Of a DNA stretch of 21,832 nt, positions 5,953-10,840 are shown in pieces. The position numbers and the translations under genes are program-made. How positions within the stretch are numbered: the first letter of the stretch is position 1; each line of letters begins with the position of its first letter. The stretch is taken from positions 1 to 21,832 of the IMG/VR virus record IMGVR_UViG_3300025132_000359; one strand, given 5' to 3'. Below the pieces are notes generated by a model, which was not told the DNA's origin, ran no database searches, and worked only from the letters and a program-made list of their open reading frames with translations. This DNA is from a virus.

Positions 5953-6354
5953 ATGTCAATAAATGAGTCAAAATTGTGGAAAACTATCAAGACCGTGCAG
6001 AAACCCTATTCTGATTGGTTTCTTTTCCGCCTAGAATCCAAGACTATCAACGGAATTCCTGATGTTTATGGGTGTATTAGAAATACATCATTTTGGCTTG
6101 AATTAAAGTGTTCAAATGCTAAAGATAAAGGACTTTCAAAATATCAATGGAATTGGCATATTGATTATTTACGCTCTGGTGGTAAATCATATATTCTTAA
6201 TTACCATGCCACGCAAACCAAGCTCCAACTTCTAGCGATCCATGAGCCGAGAACCCTGCACCCTATCCAAGAATGGACTTTTGACCGTGAGCCGGGAACC
6301 AAAGACCTAGAAAAACATATAATCATTATACTTGAATTTATTGCCAATTGCTAA
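5953..6354 (+). CDS. VRR-NUC / PD-(D/E)xK-family nuclease, 133 aa
   Basis: I use ATG 5953 (MSINESKLWKTIKTV). An ATG at 5920 is possible but extends across the divergent promoter area. Motifs of the VRR-NUC branch are in order: Glu5 in an early helix, GIPD at 34-37 (catalytic Asp37), FWLELK at 47-52 (Glu50-x-Lys52), and the family's Q-x-x-W-H (Gln65, Trp68, His69) with a following GGKSYIL strand. Such small nucleases in phages often act as Holliday-junction or branch resolvases before packaging. The site between terS and terL fits that, but substrate specificity is inferred. No other recombination gene is nearby. Confidence 0.75.
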   Translation: MSINESKLWKTIKTVQKPYSDWFLFRLESKTINGIPDVYGCIRNTSFWLELKCSNAKDKGLSKYQWNWHIDYLRSGGKSYILNYHATQTKLQLLAIHEPRTLHPIQEWTFDREPGTKDLEKHIIIILEFIANC

Positions 6355-6384
6355 AGGGCCTCGTTTTTCGCATTTATAGCTTAG

Positions 6385-6419
6385 ATGATCAGCGTCCCCG
6401 TTTATACGCTTTCGATCAT
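6385..6419. other. bulged hairpin between convergent genes
   Basis: ATGATC-AGCGT (6385-6395) pairs with ACGCT-(TTC)-GATCAT (6406-6419), giving 11 bp around a 10-nt loop with a 3-nt bulge. It lies between the rightward nuclease gene and the end of the leftward four-gene operon, so a bidirectional terminator is possible. There is no convincing T tract on either strand. The surrounding DNA (6355-6450) has no gene that I can support. Confidence 0.4.
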
Positions 6420-6450
6420 TACCCTTTTCTCTCAACAACAAGAGGTAAAC

Positions 6451-6570
6451 TTATTTATACCGCCCGGTACGGTTCTCTAGATCCTTCATGTCCTGGTGGT
6501 GCATTACCACCATGATAATTCCAGACGCCATCATCATTCCCAGAGCAAATCCTACTATAAACATCATCAT
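6451..6570 (-). CDS. 39-aa methionine-rich membrane peptide
   Basis: The gene starts at ATG 6570, overlapping the previous stop by 4 nt (ATGA), with a strong GGGGAGGA ribosome site. It ends TAA at 6451-6453. The product starts MMMFIVGFALGMMMASGIIM and goes on VVMHHQDMKDLENRTGRYK. Residues 3-23 form one transmembrane segment and the tail is polar with net positive charge. Nine of 39 residues are Met, in two MMM runs and near a His-His pair. The function is unknown. A lysis-related or membrane-modulating peptide is possible, and the Met/His pattern would also allow metal contact. Confidence 0.65.
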   Translation of the reverse strand: MMMFIVGFALGMMMASGIIMVVMHHQDMKDLENRTGRYK

Positions 6571-6740
6571 TTTATGTCCTCCCCTACATTTGTAATATAA
6601 TTAAAAATTTTACTCCAGTCGCCTTTATGTGCTTTACCAGTAAATAAAACTTGATTACTTTCACCATGTCGTACTGTTACAATAGAGTTTTTTAAACTAA
6701 CAATTATTTCTGCAGCACCTTCCTCTAAATTATTTTCCAT
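6567..6740 (-). CDS. small hypothetical protein, 57 aa
   Basis: ATG 6740 is preceded by AGGGGACATA. The product begins MENNLEEGAAEIIVSLKNSI, continues as strand-like segments (VTVRHGESNQVLFTGKA) and ends with a helix (DWSKIFNYITNVG). This is a compact alpha/beta pattern with no cysteine or membrane segment. It lies 10 nt after the 93-aa gene and overlaps the membrane peptide by 4 nt. No family is recognised. Confidence 0.65.
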   Translation of the reverse strand: MENNLEEGAAEIIVSLKNSIVTVRHGESNQVLFTGKAHKGDWSKIFNYITNVGEDIK

Positions 6741-6750
6741 TATGTCCCCT

Positions 6751-7032
6751 TTAAAGTTTATTTATATATTCATAACCTTGTTGCAATTCTTTTTCAGTAA
6801 TGCCCAGTTCATTAACCATGTCATCTACCATTTCTTCCCAATATATTCCACTTGTGATTTCATCTACCATATTGTATGCCTTCATATCATTTTTATATGC
6901 ATAACGATTGTCGTAATCTTCCTCATATCGACCACTAGTTTTATCTTGACACGCAAAATGTAAACCCTCACAAGCATAGCGACAACTACTAAAAATTTGT
7001 TCTACAACATAATCCATTCTTTCTTTATTCAT
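6751..7032 (-). CDS. hypothetical protein, 93 aa, acidic
   Basis: The start is ATG 7032 with GGGAGG six bases upstream. The GTG at 7035 is too close to that site. The product MNKERMDYVVEQIFSSCRYA contains three cysteines in its first 30 residues (CRYACEGLHFAC) and an acidic, tyrosine-rich remainder ending with a helix (ITEKELQQGYEYINKL). No zinc-finger consensus fits the cysteine spacing. It overlaps the upstream 47-codon gene by 8 nt. Confidence 0.65.
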   Translation of the reverse strand: MNKERMDYVVEQIFSSCRYACEGLHFACQDKTSGRYEEDYDNRYAYKNDMKAYNMVDEITSGIYWEEMVDDMVNELGITEKELQQGYEYINKL

Positions 7033-7168
7033 CACTCACCTCCCAACCTAATAACTTACAAATTTTTTCATAAGTTTCTTGACCAGAGGTTGAAAATCTA
7101 TCGAAATCCCACCCCATATCGTCTATTAAATTTACTAATTCATCAAATTGCTTTTGTGTTAGTTTCAT
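7025..7168 (-). CDS. very small protein, 47 aa; first gene of a four-gene leftward operon
   Basis: ATG 7168 with GAGGA six bases before it opens MKLTQKQFDELVNLIDDMGW. The frame ends at TAA 7025-7027, inside the next gene's start. It is a helical, acidic protein with a single Cys and ends LGWEVSDE. Coding support comes from the ribosome site, the coupling to the next gene and the lack of any other use of this DNA. Confidence 0.65.
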   Translation of the reverse strand: MKLTQKQFDELVNLIDDMGWDFDRFSTSGQETYEKICKLLGWEVSDE

Positions 7169-7217
7169 TACTATTCCTCATTGTTGTTTAATACCTTATA
7201 ATACTAACATATAAATG

Positions 7218-7246
7218 ATATATTACAAGTTATTTATTATTGACAA
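7218..7246 (-). promoter_or_regulatory. candidate promoter for the leftward four-gene operon
   Basis: On the minus strand TTGTCA (7246-7241) is followed by an AT-rich TAATATATC stretch, in which a -10 box can be placed at 15-18 nt. It overlaps, back to back, the -35 box of the rightward small-RNA promoter. The shared DNA TTATTG-A-CAATAA (7237-7249) is an odd dyad. The -10 choice is uncertain. Confidence 0.35.
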
Positions 7247-7268
7247 TAAAAATACATAAGCACATAAT
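7240..7268 (+). promoter_or_regulatory. sigma70-like promoter of the small-RNA gene
   Basis: A perfect TTGACA (7240-7245) lies 17 nt before CATAAT (7263-7268, five of six matches). It is the best promoter in the window by inspection. The predicted start is near 7275. No start codon occurs between it and the terminator at 7346-7370. Confidence 0.6.
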
Positions 7269-7274
7269 CATATA

Positions 7275-7370
7275 GTAATCATTTTATTTATTCTGTTTCA
7301 TTAGGGCGAAAGCCCGTCTCGAAGCCCTCAACGGGCAAACACTTAAGCCCCCTTTAAGGGGGTTCTTTTT
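7275..7370 (+). ncRNA. candidate free-standing structured small RNA, about 96 nt
   Basis: The unit begins downstream of a near-consensus promoter, contains no ATG on its strand and ends in a Rho-independent terminator. Its core has a GNRA-capped hairpin GGGC-GAAA-GCCC (7304-7315), then a hairpin GCCC-TCAAC-GGGC (7324-7336). Alternatively GCCCGT (7312-7317) pairs with ACGGGC (7331-7336), which would exclude both hairpins, so two states are possible. The terminator stem follows. It is GC-rich in an AT-rich neighbourhood, which fits a selected RNA structure. It does not match any riboswitch or phage RNA that I can recall. Target and function are unknown. Confidence 0.55.
7346..7370 (+). terminator. 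Rho-independent terminator of the small RNA
   Basis: CCCCC-TTTAA-GGGGG (7348-7362), extended by G-T and A-T pairs, is followed by TTCTTTTT. It faces the leftward terminator at 7380-7406, so transcription from both sides stops in this 60-bp stretch. Confidence 0.8.
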
Positions 7371-7379
7371 GTGTCATAC

Positions 7380-7406
7380 AAAAAAATCCCAGACTGTGCC
7401 GGGATT
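7380..7406 (-). terminator. Rho-independent terminator of the leftward 51-aa gene
   Basis: On the minus strand the stem AATCCCGG/CTGGGATT (7406-7385, one G-T pair, loop CACAGT) is followed by a T run (the A run 7380-7386). It lies 25 nt after the stop of the gene at 7432-7587. Confidence 0.75.
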
Positions 7407-7431
7407 CTTCTCGAGGTATTCTCTATATTAT

Positions 7432-7587
7432 TTATAAAGCAAAACTACCCTCTTCCACTTCAACCAGATACTGTTGTTCTTTACCGTAATATTTTAAGTG
7501 ATCCACTTCTTCCAATGTATTCACCAAAAATATTTCAGGATATTTAAGACACGATATCCAAGTTACTCTAAATTTAAATGTTCTCAT
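7432..7587 (-). CDS. small hypothetical protein, 51 aa
   Basis: ATG 7587 has the strong ribosome site GAGGTGCAAC, the same box found before two left-arm genes. The product begins MRTFKFRVTWISCLKYPEIF and ends VEVEEGSFAL. Its strand-helix-strand pattern resembles a small regulatory or inhibitor protein, but I recognise no family. It lies between the terminator of the 169-aa gene and its own terminator, so expression would need readthrough or an unseen promoter. Confidence 0.65.
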   Translation of the reverse strand: MRTFKFRVTWISCLKYPEIFLVNTLEEVDHLKYYGKEQQYLVEVEEGSFAL

Positions 7588-7601
7588 TGTTGCACCTCAT
7601 A

Positions 7602-7624
7602 AAAATGGGGCTATTTCTAGCCCC
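7602..7624 (-). terminator. terminator or attenuator after the 169-aa gene
   Basis: On the minus strand GGGGCTA-GAAA-TAGCCCC (7624-7607) is a perfect 7-bp stem with a GNRA loop, followed by ATTTTT. It lies 9 nt after the stop of the 169-aa gene and directly before the ribosome site of the 51-aa gene, so it could act as an attenuator between the two. Confidence 0.7.
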
Positions 7625-7632
7625 TGTTAAAG

Positions 7633-8142
7633 TTATAAATTGTTTTTAACCAAACATTGATTATAAATCTTATTAGCTGTATTGGTTATTATATCTAATG
7701 TTTCATTTTGCTTTTTATTTGATTCTTCTATTTCTTCATCAGTAGTAGCAGATTTAAAGCTAACCTCTACATTTTCCATCACAGCATGATAAGCTTTTAA
7801 TTTACATATTTGTTTAAGCTGTAAGTTATTAAGGTTGTCTTTATGTGTATTTTCAAATAGACAAATTTCTTCTATAGAAGAAAAATTGCTAATAGCTTTA
7901 TAAGAAACATAAGTCTTATTATCTTTTTCTTCTATTGTCATAACCATAACATTAGAATAAGTCGACATTTTAGGCTTACACCATTTATTTGTTTTTGGGT
8001 TTAAAGTTTGTTTAATGAATCTATTACCTTTTTTATTAGTTTCGATCCAATACCTAACGCTAGTTTTTAACTTAAAGCCCCATGGATAATTATTTACTTG
8101 TATAGCTGTATCAAAATCAATTGCATTATAATTATATTTCAT
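7633..8142 (-). CDS. conserved phage hypothetical protein, 169 aa
   Basis: The N-terminal half, MKYNYNAIDFDTAIQVNNYP then WGFKLKTSVRYWIETNKKGN and FIKQTLNPKTNKWCKPKMST, looks like a conserved phage and plasmid protein seen in many genomes ('YPWGxxLxTxxRYWIET...QTLNPKTxxWxKPKxSTYS'), which has no known function. The C-terminal half is polar and helical, ending with SNKKQNETLDIITNTANKIY. There is no membrane segment. It is transcribed leftward from a sigma70-like promoter at 8195-8222, has a dyad in its leader and ends in a strong terminator, so it can be a monocistronic unit. The ATG at 8142 is preceded by GAGGTAAAACA. Confidence 0.8.
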   Translation of the reverse strand: MKYNYNAIDFDTAIQVNNYPWGFKLKTSVRYWIETNKKGNRFIKQTLNPKTNKWCKPKMSTYSNVMVMTIEEKDNKTYVSYKAISNFSSIEEICLFENTHKDNLNNLQLKQICKLKAYHAVMENVEVSFKSATTDEEIEESNKKQNETLDIITNTANKIYNQCLVKNNL

Positions 8143-8166
8143 TGTTTTACCTCTATCTGTTGTTAT

Positions 8167-8186
8167 ATCCTGGTTTATTCCAGGAT
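8167..8186. promoter_or_regulatory. dyad in the leader of the leftward gene, candidate operator
   Basis: ATCCTGG-TTTATT-CCAGGAT is a perfect 7-bp inverted repeat, starting at about +2 of the transcript predicted from the promoter at 8195-8222. It lacks a T run, so it is more likely an operator or an RNA hairpin than a terminator. Confidence 0.5.
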
Positions 8187-8194
8187 TACCTATT

Positions 8195-8222
8195 ATTATA
8201 CATATAAGGATATATAAATCAA
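8195..8222 (-). promoter_or_regulatory. sigma70-like promoter of the 169-aa gene
   Basis: On the minus strand TTGATT (8222-8217), a 16-nt spacer and a perfect TATAAT (8200-8195). The predicted start is near 8188. It is divergent from the promoter at 8246-8273. Confidence 0.6.
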
Positions 8223-8245
8223 ATAAATTAATTTAAAATAAAAGC

Positions 8246-8273
8246 TTTACATTAAGCAAAAAATCATTATAAT
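8246..8273 (+). promoter_or_regulatory. sigma70-like promoter of the metalloprotease-like gene
   Basis: TTTACA (8246-8251), a 16-nt spacer and a perfect TATAAT (8268-8273). The predicted start is near 8280, about 30 nt before the ATG at 8310. Confidence 0.65.
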
Positions 8274-8293
8274 TAATCTTGTAAGATTAATTA
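8270..8293. promoter_or_regulatory. dyad over the -10 box and transcription start, candidate operator
   Basis: TAATTAATCTT-GT-AAGATTAATTA is a perfect 11-bp inverted repeat. It overlaps the TATAAT at 8268-8273 and the predicted start site, the classical place for a repressor to block transcription. The sequence differs from the dyad in the divergent leader at 8167-8186. Confidence 0.55.
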
Positions 8294-8309
8294 AAACAAT
8301 GAGGTTAAA

Positions 8310-8837
8310 ATGAAAATTATTAAAAATACATCTGGGTATGATTCCAGAAAACTACAATCTTTATTTAGTGCAATTCATAATGAGATTGCAAAAGATGAAG
8401 GTAGATTAAAACATTGGAAAGGTTTGCAAGTTCAAATACAGGCAAAGTCATATGGATATTCTGGTAGAGCCTATCTTGGAAAAGTTTACGGTGAGGGCTG
8501 GGATATGTTTTTATCGGTTAGTCCTAGATTAACTTTAATTCAAATATCTCAATTATTTGCACATGAGCTTTATCACTCTTATGGATTTAACCATCATCAA
8601 TTTAAAAGAGATCCACTCAATGAAAAACAAATGGCTAGACTTGAAAAGAAATTTAAGATTGAAGATTTGCATAGAGTTAAAAAACCAAAAGCTAAAGTTG
8701 ATTATGTAAGATTGAGATATGAAAACGCACAAAATAAGTTAGCTGAATGGGAAAGCAAACAAAAAAGAACTAATAACTTAGTAAAGAAATGGAAGAAGAA
8801 AGTTGCGTATTATGAAAAAAAATATATTAACAAGTAA
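8310..8837 (+). CDS. zinc metalloprotease-like protein (HExxHxxGxxH), 175 aa
   Basis: Residues 85-95 read HELYHSYGFNH. This is HExxH followed by GxxH, the zinc-binding signature of metzincin-type and SprT-like peptidases. Three histidines bind the metal and Glu86 would be catalytic. The preceding helix (LTLIQISQLFAHELYHSYG) fits an active-site helix. The C-terminal part (DYVRLRYENAQNKLAEWESK, then TNNLVKKWKKKVAYYEKKY) is basic and likely a coiled coil. It lacks the four-cysteine zinc ribbon of true SprT. There is no signal peptide, so it acts in the cytoplasm or virion. It is first of a two-gene rightward unit from an operator-bearing promoter. The substrate is unknown. Coding is more AT-rich than terL downstream. 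Confidence 0.7.
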   Translation: MKIIKNTSGYDSRKLQSLFSAIHNEIAKDEGRLKHWKGLQVQIQAKSYGYSGRAYLGKVYGEGWDMFLSVSPRLTLIQISQLFAHELYHSYGFNHHQFKRDPLNEKQMARLEKKFKIEDLHRVKKPKAKVDYVRLRYENAQNKLAEWESKQKRTNNLVKKWKKKVAYYEKKYINK

Positions 8838-8854
8838 ATAATGAGGACTAAAAA

Positions 8855-9142
8855 ATGAGTAAACTAATAAAAAAAGATGATATCGAGAATATGGCCATTG
8901 AATGGTATAAAAATAAAGTTAAGATAGATAAATTAAAAATTGAAAATGATAAAAGGGCGGATCAGTTAAAAGCTTATTCATTAAAATATAATAATATACT
9001 TGTAGAAAACAAATGCCAAATAATCGATAGTAAATATTCTAGTTTTGATAGTAAGGCATTAAAAATTGATTACCCAAAAATATATGCAAAATATTATAGT
9101 TCTAAACCTATAAAAAGAATATTAATACATAAAGCTAAATAA
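8855..9142 (+). CDS. small hypothetical protein, 95 aa, Gp157/nuclease-inhibitor-like tail suspected
   Basis: ATG 8855 follows an ATGAGGA box. The N-terminal two thirds are a Lys/Glu-rich helix (WYKNKVKIDKLKIENDKRAD) suited to a coiled coil. The C-terminus SSFDSKALKIDYPKIYAKYY, then SSKPIKRI, resembles from memory the 'FDSKxxKxDxPxxYxxY.K.s..RRF' tail of many small phage proteins linked to recombination or host-nuclease functions. That link is tentative. It is co-transcribed with the metalloprotease-like gene and ends 19 nt before a strong terminator. Confidence 0.65.
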   Translation: MSKLIKKDDIENMAIEWYKNKVKIDKLKIENDKRADQLKAYSLKYNNILVENKCQIIDSKYSSFDSKALKIDYPKIYAKYYSSKPIKRILIHKAK

Positions 9143-9160
9143 AATTACTTGCTAGACCTT

Positions 9161-9189
9161 ACGCCCCTTAATCAAGGGGCGTTTTTTTT
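9161..9189 (+). terminator. Rho-independent terminator of the two-gene rightward unit
   Basis: CGCCCCTT-AATC-AAGGGGCG (9162-9181), extended by one A-T pair, is followed by eight T. It isolates the accessory unit from the packaging genes. Confidence 0.9.
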
Positions 9190-9352
9190 GTCTACGATTT
9201 ACAAGGCTCAATCTTAAAATGAAAATGGTTTTATATATAATTATTCTAAATTAAATAAAAAAATATTTATTAATTAAAAAAAAGAGTAAAGATTAAGTTA
9301 GATAGATGCAGTATGGTGGATTAAATTCTAGTAATGATTATAATGGAGGCTC
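9190..9352 (+). promoter_or_regulatory. AT-rich leader region of terL, weak promoter candidate
   Basis: The gap between the terminator and terL is strongly AT-rich. TATAAT is at 9236-9241, but only a poor -35 (CTTAAA, 9213-9218) fits. A 16-codon frame (ATG 9306, MQYGGLNSSNDYNGGS) overlaps the terL start by ATGA but has no ribosome site, so I do not call it a gene. Some promoter is needed here, since the upstream unit ends in a strong terminator. Confidence 0.3.
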
Positions 9353-10828
9353 ATGAAGACTGAACTAATGACAACAGAGCAGATGAGGCTCGAAGTAGAA
9401 AGGCTTTGGATAAAGCACATTAAACTTTGTCAAGACGATTTTTTATATTTTGTGCAAGAAGTCTGGCCCGATTTTGTTTGTAGAAAATCTAAAAAGCCAG
9501 AAGAGTGGGGCCATCATCAGATTATCGCTAAAGAGTTTACTGATATTGCTGACCAAAGAAAAGGGAGGCTCTTAATCAATATGCCACCCAGACATACCAA
9601 ATCAGAATTTGCATCAGTTTACTACCCCGCTTGGATTATTGGTAAGTATCCAAAATTAAAAATTATGCAGGTATCTCACAACACGGAACTGGCAGCAAGG
9701 TTCGGGGCTAAAGTGCGTAACATCATTGACTCGAAAGAATATAAACAAATATTTGGGGACGTGCGATTGCGTGAAGATTCCAAAGCTAAAGGTAGATGGG
9801 AGACGAATCACGGTGGTGAATACTATGCGGCAGGCGTGGGCTCATCCATCACGGGCCGTGGTGCGGACTTACTGATTATCGACGACCCCCACACGGAACA
9901 AGACTCGATGTCTGATACTGCCATGGAACGGGCGTACGAATGGTACACCTCAGGTCCTCGTCAGCGTTTACAACCGGGAGGCTCGATCCTAGTGGTCATG
10001 ACCCGTTGGGCCGAGGACGATTTAACCGGTAGATTACTGAAGGCTCAAACCGAACCTAAAGCAGACACTTGGCGACAAGTTTCTTTTCCAGCGATTCTCG
10101 ACTCAGGGAACCCGGTCTGGCCAGAATATTGGGAACTGGATGAACTTGAAAAAATTAAAGCCTCTATTCCAATTAGGAACTGGTCAGCACAATATATGCA
10201 GAATCCTACCTCAGAGGAAGGAGCGATACTCAAACGAGAATGGTGGATGCCGTGGGAACAAGAAACACTACCACAGTTACAACATGTCATTCAAAGTTAT
10301 GATACGGCGTTTTCCAAAAAAGAAACGGCGGACTATTCTGCGATCACCACTTGGGGTGTGTTTTTCCCAGATGAAGGTGGAGCCCCAAATATTATTTTAC
10401 TCGATGCTATTCGTGGTAAGTTTGATTTTCCAGAGCTCAAGGCCGTGGCCTTAGATGCGAATAAATACTGGGAGCCAGAAACGATTATCATTGAGCAAAA
10501 AGCCAGTGGTGAACCACTCACGCAAGAGTTCCGACGTATGGGTATTCCGGTGGTGCCATTCACGCCTACGAGGGGTAATGACAAACATACCCGAGTCAAC
10601 AGTTGTGCCCCGGTCTTTGAAAGTGGAGCGGTGTGGTATCCATATGGGGAAAAATTTGCCGAAGATGTGATTGATGAATGTGCGTCATTTCCCAACGGAG
10701 CGAATGATGACTATGTAGATTCCACGACGCAGGCAATATTAAGGTATCGCCAAGGAAACTTTGTTGAGTTATACTCAGATTATGTGGATAATGAAGACCG
10801 ACCTCCAAAAAATTATCAATACTACTAG
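9353..10828 (+). CDS. terL: terminase large subunit
   Basis: The 491-aa protein is the packaging motor and nuclease. In the N-terminal ATPase, the Walker A-type PPRHTKS spans residues 78-84, Walker B LLIIDD 173-178 and the coupling motif MTRW 216-219. In the C-terminal RNase H-fold nuclease, the acidic residues fall at Asp317 (SYDTAFS), Glu381 (IIEQKASG) and Asp456 (NDDYVDST). All functional motifs are intact. It docks on the portal and is guided by TerS. The start at 9353 has GGAGG only 3 nt upstream, and ATG 9368 is a possible alternative. By eye its coding is clearly richer in G+C than the accessory genes just upstream. It lies 12 nt before the portal gene. Confidence 0.95.
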   Translation: MKTELMTTEQMRLEVERLWIKHIKLCQDDFLYFVQEVWPDFVCRKSKKPEEWGHHQIIAKEFTDIADQRKGRLLINMPPRHTKSEFASVYYPAWIIGKYPKLKIMQVSHNTELAARFGAKVRNIIDSKEYKQIFGDVRLREDSKAKGRWETNHGGEYYAAGVGSSITGRGADLLIIDDPHTEQDSMSDTAMERAYEWYTSGPRQRLQPGGSILVVMTRWAEDDLTGRLLKAQTEPKADTWRQVSFPAILDSGNPVWPEYWELDELEKIKASIPIRNWSAQYMQNPTSEEGAILKREWWMPWEQETLPQLQHVIQSYDTAFSKKETADYSAITTWGVFFPDEGGAPNIILLDAIRGKFDFPELKAVALDANKYWEPETIIIEQKASGEPLTQEFRRMGIPVVPFTPTRGNDKHTRVNSCAPVFESGAVWYPYGEKFAEDVIDECASFPNGANDDYVDSTTQAILRYRQGNFVELYSDYVDNEDRPPKNYQYY

Positions 10829-10840
10829 GGGATATTTTCC

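Noticed and set aside
6385-6419. tRNA-like look of the hairpin region at 6380-6420
   Set aside because: No cloverleaf can be drawn, and there is no T-arm GGTTCRA consensus. It is kept only as a hairpin.
9306-9356. 16-codon leader frame overlapping the terL start by ATGA
   Set aside because: No ribosome site precedes it and the sequence MQYGGLNSSNDYNGGS has no recognised pattern. The overlap alone is not enough.
10140-10670. Two plus-strand frames (10140-10454 and 10455-10670) inside terL
   Set aside because: They lie in another frame of terL, whose motifs are continuous through this stretch, so there is no frameshift or split gene.
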